Shown: in pieces, positions 1 through 8,677 of the stretch
Numbering within the stretch: position 1 is the first letter of the stretch
How the letters are laid out: every line of letters starts with the position of its first letter
NCBI GenBank assembly: GCA_017441295.1
Contig: JAFRYA010000014.1
Coordinates: 1-53,186 of the forward strand
Source: Lachnospiraceae bacterium
Lineage (GTDB): Bacteria > Bacillota > Clostridia > Lachnospirales > Lachnospiraceae
DNA: 53,186 nucleotides
Direction: 5' to 3'
Position numbers and translations under genes: made by a program
Notes under the pieces: model-generated
Seen by the model: only the letters and a program-made list of their open reading frames with translations
Database searches by the model: none
Told to the model about the DNA's origin: nothing

Positions 1-1
1 G

Positions 2-1687
2 GCACCGTTTGTCAAGATCGACAATCTGTCCCAGAAGGAAGTCAAGCAGTGCATCCAGTCCTTTATCTTCGGTGTCAACACACCGTCCAGATGGGGCACG
101 CAGGCACCGTTCACCAACATCACCCTTGACTGGGTATGCCCGAAAGACCTGGCAGAACTGCCGGCAATCGTTGCAGGCAAGGAATTAGACTTCACCTATG
201 GTGACTGCCAGAAGGAAATGGATATGGTCAACAAGGCATTCATCGAGATCATGATCGAAGGCGATGCCAACGGCCGTGGATTCCAGTATCCTATTCCTAC
301 ATATTCAATCACCAGAGACTTTGACTGGTCAGAGACAGAGAACAACAAGCTGCTCTTCGAAATGACCGCTAAATACGGCACACCGTATTTCTCAAACTAC
401 ATCAACTCCGACATGGAGCCAAGCGACGTCCGCAGTATGTGCTGCCGTCTGCGTCTGGACCTCAGAGAGCTCCGTAAGAAATCCGGCGGTTTCTTCGGCA
501 GCGGCGAATCAACAGGCAGCGTTGGCGTTGTAACCATCAACCTTCCTCGTATCGCTTATGAAGCAGTTGACAAGGAAGACTTCTACAAGAAGCTTGACCG
601 TCTTATGGACATCTCAGCCAGAAGCCTTAAGACAAAGAGAACAGTTATCACCAAGCTCCTTGACTCAGGTCTGTATCCATATACCAAGCGTTACCTGGGC
701 ACATTCAACAACCACTTCTCTACTATCGGCCTGATCGGTATGAACGAAGTTGGTCTGAATGCTAAGTGGCTCCGCAAGGACCTCACTCATAAGGAGACCC
801 AGGACTTCGCAGTTGAGGTTCTGAACCACATGCGTGAGCGCCTGAGCGATTATCAGGAAATGTACGGCGACCTCTACAACCTTGAGGCAACTCCTGCAGA
901 ATCCACCACATACAGATTCGCAAAGCATGACAAGGAAGACTATCCGGACATCATTACAGCAAATGAGAACGGTACTCCGTACTACACCAACTCCTCTCAT
1001 CTGCCTGTAGGATATACTGAAGACGTATTCTCAGCACTGGACGTACAGGATGAGCTGCAGACACTCTACACCTCAGGTACAGTATTCCATGCTTTCCTGG
1101 GCGAGAAGCTTCCTGACTGGAAGTCAGCTGCTACCCTGGTCCGCAAGATTGCCGAGAACTACAAGCTGCCATACTACACAATGTCACCTACATACTCCAT
1201 CTGCAAGAACCACGGATATCTGGCAGGCGAGCAGTACACATGCCCTGAGTGCGGCGAGAAGACAGAAGTTTACAGCCGTATCACAGGCTACTACCGTCCG
1301 GTACAGAACTGGAACGATGGCAAGGCTCAGGAGTTCAAGGACAGAAAGGTTTACGATATTGGCAGAAGCGTACTTAGACATCACGGCGCAGCACCTGCAG
1401 CAGCTGCTGCTGAACCTGTACAGGACCTTAAGGACGACGTTAAAGTACCTGCAGCAGGCGATGGCATCCCGACCATCTACACCAAGGAGCACTGCCCGAA
1501 GTGCAAAGGTGCTGAGCAGAGATTCAGGATTTCAGGCATCAAGTACAACGAAGTCAACTGCACTCAGAATATTGAGCTGGCAAAGGAGCTGAACATCACA
1601 CAGACACCGACCATCATCGATCCGGACGGAACCAGATTTGTGGGTGAGACCGCAGCTATTGAATGGATGAAATACCATAACAAATAA
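2..1687 (+). CDS. nrdD: Anaerobic (class III) ribonucleoside-triphosphate reductase with fused C-terminal glutaredoxin domain, 5' partial
   Basis: The reading frame is open from the left window edge, so the N-terminal part (ATP cone and early barrel) lies outside; 561 residues are visible. The enzyme reduces ribonucleoside triphosphates to dNTPs under anoxia using a glycyl radical. Visible landmarks are the NrdD-type stretch VNTPSRWGTQAPFTNITLDW near the start, a Cys-rich zinc site (SICKNHG...TCPECG) and the glycyl radical loop SRITGYYRPVQNW. After an Ala-rich linker, about residues 488-561 form a glutaredoxin/NrdH-like domain with a CPKC redox motif and a cis-Pro TPTI segment. Such a fusion fits disulfide-reductant NrdD enzymes rather than formate-dependent ones, by analogy with the thioredoxin-using NrdD of Neisseria bacilliformis. 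A thioredoxin-reductase-like gene follows directly. The activase nrdG is not in the window. Confidence 0.95.
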   Translation, partial: APFVKIDNLSQKEVKQCIQSFIFGVNTPSRWGTQAPFTNITLDWVCPKDLAELPAIVAGKELDFTYGDCQKEMDMVNKAFIEIMIEGDANGRGFQYPIPTYSITRDFDWSETENNKLLFEMTAKYGTPYFSNYINSDMEPSDVRSMCCRLRLDLRELRKKSGGFFGSGESTGSVGVVTINLPRIAYEAVDKEDFYKKLDRLMDISARSLKTKRTVITKLLDSGLYPYTKRYLGTFNNHFSTIGLIGMNEVGLNAKWLRKDLTHKETQDFAVEVLNHMRERLSDYQEMYGDLYNLEATPAESTTYRFAKHDKEDYPDIITANENGTPYYTNSSHLPVGYTEDVFSALDVQDELQTLYTSGTVFHAFLGEKLPDWKSAATLVRKIAENYKLPYYTMSPTYSICKNHGYLAGEQYTCPECGEKTEVYSRITGYYRPVQNWNDGKAQEFKDRKVYDIGRSVLRHHGAAPAAAAAEPVQDLKDDVKVPAAGDGIPTIYTKEHCPKCKGAEQRFRISGIKYNEVNCTQNIELAKELNITQTPTIIDPDGTRFVGETAAIEWMKYHNK

Positions 1688-1699
1688 TTTCAGCTTTCA

Positions 1700-1726
1700 G
1701 GGCCCGCATTAAAGCGGGCCCTTTTT
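1700..1726 (+). terminator. Intrinsic terminator between nrdD and trxB
   Basis: An 8-bp GC-rich stem (GGGCCCGC / GCGGGCCC) with a 6-nt loop is followed by five T. It ends 16 bases before the trxB start codon, so trxB is reached only by readthrough or has its own start. Confidence 0.8.
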
Positions 1727-1742
1727 CACAGAAAGGATCATC

Positions 1743-2654
1743 ATGCACGATATTATAATCATTGGCGGCGGACCGGCAGGCCTCACCGCTGCAGTATACG
1801 GACTCAGGAACGGCAAATCCGTTCTCGTTATAGAAAAGAGCGTTTTCGGCGGACAGATCACCAACTCACCTAAGGTTGAAAACATCCCGGGCTTCGAATC
1901 CATCAGCGGCGACGAGTTCGCTGACAAATTCCTGGATCAGGCAATGAACCAGGGCGCAGACGTAATGCTGGATGAGGCTCTCAGCGCTGAGCAGACAGCT
2001 GACGGCGTTAAAGTTACCCTCGCCAGTGGTGACACCGCAGAGGGACGCACACTTATTCTCGCAACAGGCACCAAGCACCGCCTCTTAGGACTTCCGGGCG
2101 AAGAGGACCTGGTCGGAGACGGCATCTCATTCTGCGCGGTTTGTGACGGAGATTTTTACAGAGACAAGACTGTAGTCATGATCGGCGGCGGCAACTCTGC
2201 GTTCGTAGAAGCCAATCTGCTGGTCGAAATCGTTGACAAACTTATCATGCTCCAAGACCTGCCATTCTTTACCGCTGAACAGAAAATGCAGGATCAGCTC
2301 TTCTCACATGACAACGTTGAAACCCATGTAAGCACCAAAATCCTGGCTTATGAAGTTGAAGATGGCCAGCTGAAAGGCGTCAGATATGAAGAAGGCGGCG
2401 AAGAGAAAGTTGCTGCATGCGACGGCGTATTTCTGGCTGTCGGACTGATCCCGGACAACAAGCCTTTCGTTAATCTGGCTGAGGTTGACAAGCCTGGCTA
2501 TTTCATCGCAGGCGAAAGCTGCGCCACCACACATCCGAACATTTTCGTGGCAGGCGACTGCAGGACCAAGACGCTGAGGCAGGTTGCTACGGCATGCGCC
2601 GACGGCGCCATCGCAGCAATCTCTGCATGCAACTACATAAACGATCAAAAATAA
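1743..2654 (+). CDS. trxB: Thioredoxin reductase-like FAD disulfide oxidoreductase with an AhpF-like nucleotide site
   Basis: The 303-residue length is typical of low-molecular-weight thioredoxin reductases. It has an N-terminal FAD motif (GGGPAGLTAAVYG), the redox-active CAVCDGDF motif, a second nucleotide-binding motif (GGGNSAFVEA) and a C-terminal FAD motif around VAGDCR. The HRR segment that normally binds the 2'-phosphate of NADPH is replaced by LIMLQDLPFF. This resembles the NADH-dependent AhpF pattern (LLEF-type), so NADH or another donor is more likely than NADPH; that is inference. An AAAGGA ribosome site precedes the ATG. It follows nrdD-grx by 55 bases and probably recharges the fused glutaredoxin domain. 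Strong hairpin terminators lie on both sides. Confidence 0.88.
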   Translation: MHDIIIIGGGPAGLTAAVYGLRNGKSVLVIEKSVFGGQITNSPKVENIPGFESISGDEFADKFLDQAMNQGADVMLDEALSAEQTADGVKVTLASGDTAEGRTLILATGTKHRLLGLPGEEDLVGDGISFCAVCDGDFYRDKTVVMIGGGNSAFVEANLLVEIVDKLIMLQDLPFFTAEQKMQDQLFSHDNVETHVSTKILAYEVEDGQLKGVRYEEGGEEKVAACDGVFLAVGLIPDNKPFVNLAEVDKPGYFIAGESCATTHPNIFVAGDCRTKTLRQVATACADGAIAAISACNYINDQK

Positions 2655-2671
2655 TAAAAAACAAAAGAATT

Positions 2672-2696
2672 GCCCCGCTGATAGCGGGGCTTTTTT
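2672..2696 (+). terminator. Intrinsic terminator after trxB
   Basis: An 8-bp stem GCCCCGCT / AGCGGGGC with a 3-nt loop and six T follows trxB by 17 bases. Confidence 0.85.
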
Positions 2697-2700
2697 ATTG

Positions 2701-2890
2701 AATATTTTATACCGATTATTCACACGGCTCGAAAGCTACTAAGCTCAGAGCGCACCCGGATAAGCGCGGACCCTCGTGCGGAACTCGCTTCGCTGCGCTC
2801 GCTCAGACAGTCCTGAGCTCGGGTCCTATCCGGCCGCCCTCTTTGCTAAGGGCTTTCGGCTTATTGTGTGATCAATAGGTATAAAATATT
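2701..2890. repeat. 190-bp imperfect palindrome (MITE- or REP-like intergenic element)
   Basis: The ends are inverted repeats: 2701-2725 and the complement of 2866-2890 match at 22 of 25 positions (both begin AATATTTTATACC). Pairing continues inward through GAAAGC/GCTTTC segments, CCGGATA (2756-2762) with TATCCGG (2827-2833) and GGACCC (2768-2773) with GGGTCC (2821-2826), so the whole stretch can fold as one long hairpin with a GC-rich tip. No open reading frame of note lies inside. It fills the gap between two convergent transcription units. It could be a non-autonomous mobile element or a bacterial interspersed repeat; other genomic copies cannot be checked here. Confidence 0.7.
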
Positions 2891-2904
2891 AATATATAAA
2901 GATA

Positions 2905-2923
2905 GCCCCGCCATCAGCGGGAC
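2905..2923 (-). terminator. Putative terminator overlapping the stop codon of the phosphatidyltransferase gene
   Basis: On the minus strand GTCCCGC / GCGGGGC (one G-U pair) form a 7-bp stem whose loop contains the stop codon. Only a broken U-tract follows, so termination may be modest. Confidence 0.5.
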
Positions 2924-3510
2924 TCTTCTTCTTTTTTTTCTTTTTGTTCTTTTCTGTATTGAATCAGTAATCGGATGTAGGCGTTCATATATATGAAGAA
3001 TGCCAGCAGCATGAAGGCTGCGGAGAATCCGATCAGGATAGTGACTACATGTCCGTCGATTTCCGGAATGATGATGAAGACGAACATTACTATATAAAGG
3101 ATGACTGTGCAGATCTTGCCGCACCACATCGCACCGTCAATGTTCTTTCCTTTAGTGAACAGGTATCCGCTGAAACACAGGGACACGATTTCTTTGACGC
3201 CGTAGATCACTATGAGCAGACCTACCCAGTGATACTTCCAGACGACGCAGAACAGCATAGCGAACTGCATGGCCTTGTCAGCGATCGGGTCCACGATCTT
3301 GCCCAGGTCCGTGATCTGCCCTGTCCTTCTGGCAATAAAGCCGTCCAGCATATCAGTGAGTGCTGACAGCGCTACGATCACAACTGACCAGATATGCCCT
3401 GCCAGATCTTCGGCATTCATATATACCAAAACAAAGGCAGGCACCAGCAGTATCCTGATATATGTCAAAATATTGGGGATTGTAAAAATATCTTTTTTGT
3501 GAAACTGCAT
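2914..3510 (-). CDS. CDP-alcohol phosphatidyltransferase family protein (PgsA-like)
   Basis: This integral membrane enzyme of phospholipid synthesis transfers a phosphatidyl group from CDP-diacylglycerol to an alcohol, most often glycerol-3-phosphate. The signature DG-x2-AR-x8-G-x3-D-x3-D is intact (DGFIARR...LGKIVDPIADK), and several hydrophobic segments follow. I chose the ATG at 3510 because GGAGAAG lies just upstream and MQFHKKDIFTIPNILTYIRI is the usual family N-terminus; the longer in-frame extension to 3627 has no support. That gives 198 residues. The C-terminus is highly charged (KEQKEKKEEE). It is divergent from the HU gene. The exact alcohol acceptor cannot be read from sequence, so no firm symbol is given. 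Confidence 0.85.
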   Translation of the reverse strand: MQFHKKDIFTIPNILTYIRILLVPAFVLVYMNAEDLAGHIWSVVIVALSALTDMLDGFIARRTGQITDLGKIVDPIADKAMQFAMLFCVVWKYHWVGLLIVIYGVKEIVSLCFSGYLFTKGKNIDGAMWCGKICTVILYIVMFVFIIIPEIDGHVVTILIGFSAAFMLLAFFIYMNAYIRLLIQYRKEQKEKKEEESR

Positions 3511-3620
3511 AACTTCTCCAACGATTTTAAACCATGAAAAAGTATATTTTATGAGTGTGCAAATGTCAATCTTCAAAAGCCTTAAACGTGCCAAAAACTT
3601 TGAAAAATAAAGGATTTTCA

Positions 3621-3649
3621 TTGACAATGAGGGGCTTGTGTATTATAAA
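3621..3649 (+). promoter_or_regulatory. Sigma-A type promoter for the HU gene
   Basis: A consensus -35 TTGACA (3621-3626) is separated by 17 bases from TATAAA (3644-3649), about 40 bases upstream of the HU start codon. Confidence 0.8.
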
Positions 3650-3688
3650 AGTATGGTAATCATTTTATATTCATGAGGAGGTAATACA

Positions 3689-3961
3689 ATGAATAAAGTT
3701 GAGTTAGTAGCTGCAATCGCTGAGGAAGCTAAGATCAGCAAGAAAGACGCTGCAGCAGCATTAAGCGCATTTACAGGAATCGTTCAGAAGCAGCTGAAGA
3801 AGGGCAACAAAGTCCAGTTAGTAGGCTTCGGCACATTTGAAGTTTCCAAGAGAGCTGCTCGTCAGGGAAGAAATCCTCAGACCGGCGCTGCTATGAAGAT
3901 CAAAGCCAGCAAATCACCTAAGTTCAAAGCTGGCAAGGCATTAAAAGATGCTATCAACTAA
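3689..3961 (+). CDS. hup: HU family DNA-binding protein
   Basis: This 90-residue histone-like protein bends and compacts DNA as a dimer. The sequence follows the family end to end: MNKVELVAAIAEEAKISKKD at the N-terminus, the VGFGTFEVSKRAAR segment and the basic RNPQTG arm with its conserved proline. A strong AGGAGG site and a consensus promoter indicate high expression. It has its own terminator, so it is probably monocistronic, although an rqcP gene follows as is common in Clostridia. Confidence 0.97.
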   Translation: MNKVELVAAIAEEAKISKKDAAAALSAFTGIVQKQLKKGNKVQLVGFGTFEVSKRAARQGRNPQTGAAMKIKASKSPKFKAGKALKDAIN

Positions 3962-3989
3962 TTATATTGATTAATTAGATAATCTTCAG

Positions 3990-4018
3990 CTGCCGCACTT
4001 TGTGCGGCAGTTTTTTTT
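3990..4018 (+). terminator. Strong intrinsic terminator after hup
   Basis: A 9-bp stem CTGCCGCAC / GTGCGGCAG with a 3-base loop is followed by eight T. Confidence 0.92.
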
Positions 4019-4107
4019 ACATAATCTACACACTTTATTCTTTAATTAGATATGTAATTTTCAGCCGTCTTGTGTTAATATCTTAAATGATAATGGGGGT
4101 AAATGTT

Positions 4108-4347
4108 TTGCGCATCGACAAGTATCTCAAAGTATCCAGATTGATCAAGAGAAGAACCATCGCCAATGAGGCCTGTGACGCGGGCAGAGTTTCCGTCAAC
4201 GGAAAGCCGGTCAAGGCTTCTTATGACGTGAAAACGGGCGATATCATTGAGATCGGCTTCGGCAATAAAACTGTCAAAGCCAGGGTTACTGCTATCATGG
4301 ATACTACCAAGAAAGACGCTGCGGGAGATATGTTTGAGTTATTATGA
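4108..4347 (+). CDS. rqcP: S4-domain RNA-binding protein RqcP (YabO)
   Basis: This small S4-fold protein binds 23S rRNA and tRNA on stalled 50S subunits and helps RqcH add alanine tails in bacterial ribosome quality control. The S4 motif RIDKYLKVSRLIKRR is at the N-terminus, and DTTKKDAAGDMFELL matches the RqcP C-terminal region. I prefer the TTG at 4108 over the upstream ATGs (4087, 4093): a GGGGG Shine-Dalgarno lies 8 bases before it and it restores the family's M-R-[IL]-D-K start, giving 79 residues. The stop overlaps the next start (ATGA). It heads the operon rqcP-divIC-tilS-hpt-ftsH. Confidence 0.92.
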   Translation: MRIDKYLKVSRLIKRRTIANEACDAGRVSVNGKPVKASYDVKTGDIIEIGFGNKTVKARVTAIMDTTKKDAAGDMFELL

Positions 4348-4634
4348 AGAAACGAAAACTCCGTAAAAACGTCATATTTATCGCCGTGCTGGCTTTCTTT
4401 GTGATCGTGTTCTGCGTTGTCTGCGGTATAAATATCCTCAGGCTCCGCCACAGGAACAACGAGCTCAAAGAGCGTCAGGCGAGACTCGAGGAGCTCCTGA
4501 ATAATGAGGAGATCCGTAAGCGCGCTCTCGAAGACGAAGAAGCATACATCCAGACCACCAAATACATCGAAGAAAAGGCCAAATCCATCGGATATGTTTA
4601 TCCGGATGAAATAATATTCAGGAAGAATGACTAA
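4344..4634 (+). CDS. Septum formation initiator family protein (DivIC/FtsB-like)
   Basis: This 96-residue bitopic protein has a basic start, one transmembrane helix at about residues 9-29 (VIFIAVLAFFVIVFCVVCGI) and a coiled-coil region rich in Glu, Leu and Arg (RHRNNELKERQARLEELL). This is the DivIC/FtsB architecture, a divisome component that joins FtsL and DivIB/FtsQ at the septum. The position between rqcP and tilS supports DivIC. It overlaps rqcP by 4 bases and tilS by 8 bases, implying coupled translation. The intervening sporulation genes known from Bacillus are absent. Confidence 0.85.
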   Translation: MKKRKLRKNVIFIAVLAFFVIVFCVVCGINILRLRHRNNELKERQARLEELLNNEEIRKRALEDEEAYIQTTKYIEEKAKSIGYVYPDEIIFRKND

Positions 4635-6123
4635 GAATATTGAGCAGCTCTTTACAGACTATGTGAAGGAACATCATATGATAAACAGGGGTGACAGGAT
4701 TGTCATCGGCGTGTCAGGCGGGGCGGATTCAGTATGCCTGCTTTTTCTTATGAACAAACTCAGCAGGATACTGGAATTCAGCATCACTGCCGTTCACGTC
4801 AATCATATGCTGCGCGGCGAGGAATCTGACCGCGATGAGCGTTTCGTAAAGAGCCTGTGTCACAAGCACGGCATCAAATGCGTCACAGTCAATATCGACG
4901 TCCGCTCTCTCGCCTTCAGACAGGGCCTGAGCAAAGAAGAAGCGGGCCGCATTGCCAGATACAGGGCCTTTGAGGCTGTTGCCCGCAAGCTGAGCGGCAA
5001 GAACCCTTACAAGGGCGGCAAGGCCTGCGTAGCCCACCATATCGATGACAATGTCGAGACCGTGCTCATGAATATGATGAGGGGTGCCGGTTTGAAAGGT
5101 ATCTGCGGCATTCAGCCCGTCAGCCGTTGGGGCACGCTTACTATTATCAGGCCGCTGCTCTGCCTGAGCCGCGAAGATATTGAGAACTACCTCAGGGAAA
5201 ACCGTCTGGACTATGTTCATGATTCCACTAATTCGCAGGATGATTTCACCAGAAACAAAGTCCGCCTGAATATCCTGCCACAGATGAAAAGCATCAACCC
5301 CAGGACACCTGAGCATATCAACGACACGGCGCAAACCGCTTATCTGGTATGGAATTATTACCAGCAGCAGGTCAGGGAGGCAACGAAGGCCATTGTAGAC
5401 CAGCGTGATATCGCTCCGACCATCAATGTCCAGAAGCTTGGTTTCCTGGACCCTGCCATCCAGAACGGCATTATTTATAACACGATTGGACAGGTGGCAG
5501 GCACGTTCAAGAATATAACGCATACACATGTCACGGATGTTCTGAGCCTGATGGATAAGCAGACCGGACGCCGCATTAATCTGCCTTACGGCATCGTGGC
5601 GCTGAGAAGCTATAGTAATATTATTATCAAGAAGGAAACTTCCTACAGTGCTTCTGACCGTCAGGATTTTGGCAGCGGGCCGCTGATCAGCGCAATTGAC
5701 AGCACAGTAGAGATTCCTCTGTCAGGACTGGAAAAGGGCGGCCGTGTATACTCCCTGAGGGACGGCGGCACCATCCGTTTCAGCATCGTGGACGTCAATG
5801 ACGATAACCGCCGCATTCTGACTGAAAATAAAATATATACTAAAGCATTTGATTGTGATAAAATAAAAAATACTCTTCTTTTGGCCCGGCCGCAGCCGGA
5901 TGATGAAATTTCATTCAAAGGCGGACGTAAGAGCCTCAAGAAGTATTTCGTGGATGCGAAGATCCCACAGGAAATCCGTGACACCATTCCTGTCCTTAAG
6001 GATGTGGACGGAGTCATCTGGGTACTGGGTTACCGCATCGGCGAGAATTATAAAATAACAGACAGGACCCGCAGGGCTCTGCTGGTCGAAATCAGAGAGG
6101 GGAAAAATGAACGACAAGATTGA
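4627..6123 (+). CDS. tilS: tRNA(Ile)-lysidine synthase
   Basis: TilS converts the wobble cytidine of tRNA-Ile(CAU) to lysidine using ATP and lysine, changing both codon and amino acid identity. The N-type ATP pyrophosphatase P-loop SGGADS is at residues 30-35, followed by the usual VNHMLRGEESDRDE region, and a C-terminal TilS substrate-binding domain (FKGGRKSLKKYFVDAKIP... WVLGYRI) is present. The 498 residues are slightly longer than usual. The start overlaps divIC by 8 bases and the end overlaps hpt by 17 bases, so the group is one compact operon. Confidence 0.96.
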   Translation: MTKNIEQLFTDYVKEHHMINRGDRIVIGVSGGADSVCLLFLMNKLSRILEFSITAVHVNHMLRGEESDRDERFVKSLCHKHGIKCVTVNIDVRSLAFRQGLSKEEAGRIARYRAFEAVARKLSGKNPYKGGKACVAHHIDDNVETVLMNMMRGAGLKGICGIQPVSRWGTLTIIRPLLCLSREDIENYLRENRLDYVHDSTNSQDDFTRNKVRLNILPQMKSINPRTPEHINDTAQTAYLVWNYYQQQVREATKAIVDQRDIAPTINVQKLGFLDPAIQNGIIYNTIGQVAGTFKNITHTHVTDVLSLMDKQTGRRINLPYGIVALRSYSNIIIKKETSYSASDRQDFGSGPLISAIDSTVEIPLSGLEKGGRVYSLRDGGTIRFSIVDVNDDNRRILTENKIYTKAFDCDKIKNTLLLARPQPDDEISFKGGRKSLKKYFVDAKIPQEIRDTIPVLKDVDGVIWVLGYRIGENYKITDRTRRALLVEIREGKNERQD

Positions 6124-6631
6124 AGTTCTGATCACAGAAGAAGACGTTAGGACACGCATCAGGGAAATGGCAGCAATGCTCAGCGAGAAGTACGAAGGCG
6201 AAGAGGTTCTGCTGATCGGCATACTGAACGGCTCAGTATTTTTCATGACCGAGCTGGCTCAGCAGATGTCCATCCCAGTTGAAATCGATTTCATGGCAGC
6301 CTCTAGTTATGGCGCCGGCACTGAATCTTCGGGTAATGTACTGATCACCAAGGATCTTGAGAGATCACTCGACGGCAAGCATGTCATCATCGTTGAAGAC
6401 ATCGTTGACACCGGACGTACACTTCATCTTCTCAAAGACCTCATTCAGATGAAATCACCTTTAAGCGTCGAGGTGGCTGTTCTGCTTGACAAGCCCAGCA
6501 GGCGCAAGGTCAGCTGCGATGCTGATTATGTCGGATTCCAGATTCCGGACGAGTTCGTTGTCGGCTGGGGACTGGATTACGACCAGAAATACCGCGACCT
6601 GACCTTTATAGGTATTATTAAACAGGATTGA
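6107..6631 (+). CDS. hpt: Hypoxanthine-guanine phosphoribosyltransferase
   Basis: This purine salvage enzyme makes IMP and GMP from hypoxanthine or guanine with PRPP. The 174-residue protein carries the PRPP-binding motif VIIVEDIVDTGRTL at about residues 93-106 and the DFMAASSYGAGTESSG flexible loop region. The start codon lies inside the 3' end of tilS with GAGAGGGG just upstream. The tilS-hpt-ftsH order is conserved in Bacillota. Confidence 0.96.
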   Translation: MNDKIEVLITEEDVRTRIREMAAMLSEKYEGEEVLLIGILNGSVFFMTELAQQMSIPVEIDFMAASSYGAGTESSGNVLITKDLERSLDGKHVIIVEDIVDTGRTLHLLKDLIQMKSPLSVEVAVLLDKPSRRKVSCDADYVGFQIPDEFVVGWGLDYDQKYRDLTFIGIIKQD

Positions 6632-6641
6632 AAGGAATAGC

Positions 6642-8660
6642 ATGAAGCAAGGAGCAAGAGGAATAGTTTTTTATCTGGCGATCATCATCGCGATAATGCT
6701 CGTCATTTTCTTCGTATCTGACGCCAGAAAAACTGATACCAAATACACATATAAGGCTTTCGAGGAAGACCTTAACGCCGGTTCTGTATCCAGCATAGTC
6801 ATTACCCAAAATTCAGAGGTTCCCACCGGTGTTGTTGTCCTGACATTCAAGGACGCTTCCACCAAGACCTTATTTGTAGAGAACGTCGCTACCGTAACAG
6901 AAATGTTAAAGGAGCACAATATTGAATACAGCATGAAGGATGTCACGCGGCAGAGTTTCTTTACCGCCACCATCCTTCCGATGCTGATAATGGTTGTAAT
7001 AATGCTGGTATTCATCAGCATCATCTCTTCACGTGCGGGGGGAGGCGCAGGCGGCGGCAATGTCATGAGTTTCGGCAAGAGCCGCGCTAAAGTTACTTCC
7101 CAGCAGGACAACACCACTACATTCAAGGATGTTGCCGGACTTAACGAAGAGCGTGCCGAGCTGGAAGAAGTTGTTGACTTCCTGAAGGATCCGCAGAAAT
7201 ACACCAGAGTCGGCGCACGTATCCCTAAGGGCATCCTCCTGGTAGGCCCTCCGGGCACAGGTAAGACCCTTCTGGCCAGGGCCGTATCAGGTGAGGCAGG
7301 AGTACCGTTCTTCCACATTTCAGGTTCTGATTTCGTGGAAATGTTCGTCGGTGTTGGTGCATCCAGAGTACGTGACCTCTTCAACGAAGCCAAGAAGAAC
7401 GCGCCGTGTATGATCTTCATCGATGAGATCGATGCTGTTGCACGCCGCAGAGGTTCAGGTCTGGGCGGCGGCCACGATGAGAGAGAGCAGACACTTAACC
7501 AGATCCTCGTTGAAATGGATGGTTTCGGCGTCAATGAAGGCATCATCGTAATGGCAGCCACCAACCGTGTTGACATCCTGGACCCGGCTATCCTGAGACC
7601 AGGCCGTTTCGACCGTAAGATTTTCGTAGGCAAGCCTGACGTTAAGGGCCGTGAGGAGATCCTCAAAGTCCACGCGCGCAACAAGCCGCTGGCTGAGGAC
7701 GTTAATCTTGAAACTACTGCCAGAACTACCGCCGGTTTCTCAGGCGCTGACCTGGAGAACCTGTTAAATGAAGCTGCCATCAACGCAGCTACCGCCGGCA
7801 GAGCATATATTAAACAGGAAGACATTGAGAAAGCTTTCGTCAAGATCGGTATCGGTGAAGAAAAGAAGAGCCGTGTCGTATCTCCAAAAGAGAAACGTAT
7901 TACCGCTTACCACGAGTCCGGACACGCTATACTCTTCCACATTCTGCCTGAAGTCGGACCGGTCCATATGGTTTCCATTATTCCTACAGGAATGGCAGGC
8001 GGCTATACCATGCCTCTGCCTGAGAAGGATGAAATGTTCGTCTCCAAGCAGAAGATGCTCCAGAACATTATGGTTTCCTTCGGCGGACGTATCGCTGAGC
8101 AGCTGATAATGAATGACATCACCACCGGTGCCAGCCAGGATATCAAGCAGGCTACCGAGATTGCCAGGGATATGGTTACCAAGTACGGCATGAGCGAGCG
8201 TCTGGGACCTATCAACTATGCAGGTTCTGACAGCGATGAAGTCTTTATCGGCCGTGACTGGGGACAGGCCAAGTCATACTCAGAGTCTACACAGGCACTC
8301 ATTGATGAAGAAGTCGATAACATCATGAACAAGTGCTATGCCGATGCCAAGGCTATCATTGAAGAAAACATCGATGTTCTTCACAGATGTGCAGAGCTCC
8401 TTATCGCTAAGGAGAAGATCACCAGAGAAGAATTCGAGGCGCTCTTTAACCGTGACGGCGGACCAGCTCCGGAGATTGTTCCTGAAGAGCCGCATACACC
8501 TGACTCAGGTGTTACTGAACCTGCTGCACCTGCTGCAGAAGCTCCTGCAGTTCCGGAGAAGCCGGAATCTCCAAAGGAGCCGGAGAAGCCGCTTCCTAAG
8601 GGCAACGACGTGATTCCGCCTGAAGGACCGATTGATCCGTACAAACCTTGGAACATGTAG
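6642..8660 (+). CDS. ftsH: ATP-dependent zinc metalloprotease FtsH
   Basis: This membrane AAA+ protease degrades misassembled membrane proteins and short-lived regulators. It has two transmembrane helices (about residues 8-25 and 107-129) flanking an extracytoplasmic domain. The AAA module has Walker A GPPGTGKT (202-209), Walker B FIDEID (about 259-264) and the second region of homology ending RPGRFDR. The M41 protease site is HESGH (424-428). The 672 residues include an unusual Pro/Glu/Ala-rich C-terminal tail of about 70 residues (after the core at roughly 600) that ends in a Pro-rich segment; its role is unknown. Confidence 0.97.
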   Translation: MKQGARGIVFYLAIIIAIMLVIFFVSDARKTDTKYTYKAFEEDLNAGSVSSIVITQNSEVPTGVVVLTFKDASTKTLFVENVATVTEMLKEHNIEYSMKDVTRQSFFTATILPMLIMVVIMLVFISIISSRAGGGAGGGNVMSFGKSRAKVTSQQDNTTTFKDVAGLNEERAELEEVVDFLKDPQKYTRVGARIPKGILLVGPPGTGKTLLARAVSGEAGVPFFHISGSDFVEMFVGVGASRVRDLFNEAKKNAPCMIFIDEIDAVARRRGSGLGGGHDEREQTLNQILVEMDGFGVNEGIIVMAATNRVDILDPAILRPGRFDRKIFVGKPDVKGREEILKVHARNKPLAEDVNLETTARTTAGFSGADLENLLNEAAINAATAGRAYIKQEDIEKAFVKIGIGEEKKSRVVSPKEKRITAYHESGHAILFHILPEVGPVHMVSIIPTGMAGGYTMPLPEKDEMFVSKQKMLQNIMVSFGGRIAEQLIMNDITTGASQDIKQATEIARDMVTKYGMSERLGPINYAGSDSDEVFIGRDWGQAKSYSESTQALIDEEVDNIMNKCYADAKAIIEENIDVLHRCAELLIAKEKITREEFEALFNRDGGPAPEIVPEEPHTPDSGVTEPAAPAAEAPAVPEKPESPKEPEKPLPKGNDVIPPEGPIDPYKPWNM

Positions 8661-8677
8661 CTATTTCATAAACAAAA

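Noticed and set aside
3511..3627. Longer N-terminus of the phosphatidyltransferase from 3627
   Set aside because: The internal ATG at 3510 has GGAGAAG and the family-typical start; the extension would overlap the HU promoter.
6671..7843. 390-codon open frame on the minus strand inside ftsH
   Set aside because: It is antisense to a fully conserved FtsH sequence and encodes no recognisable domain.
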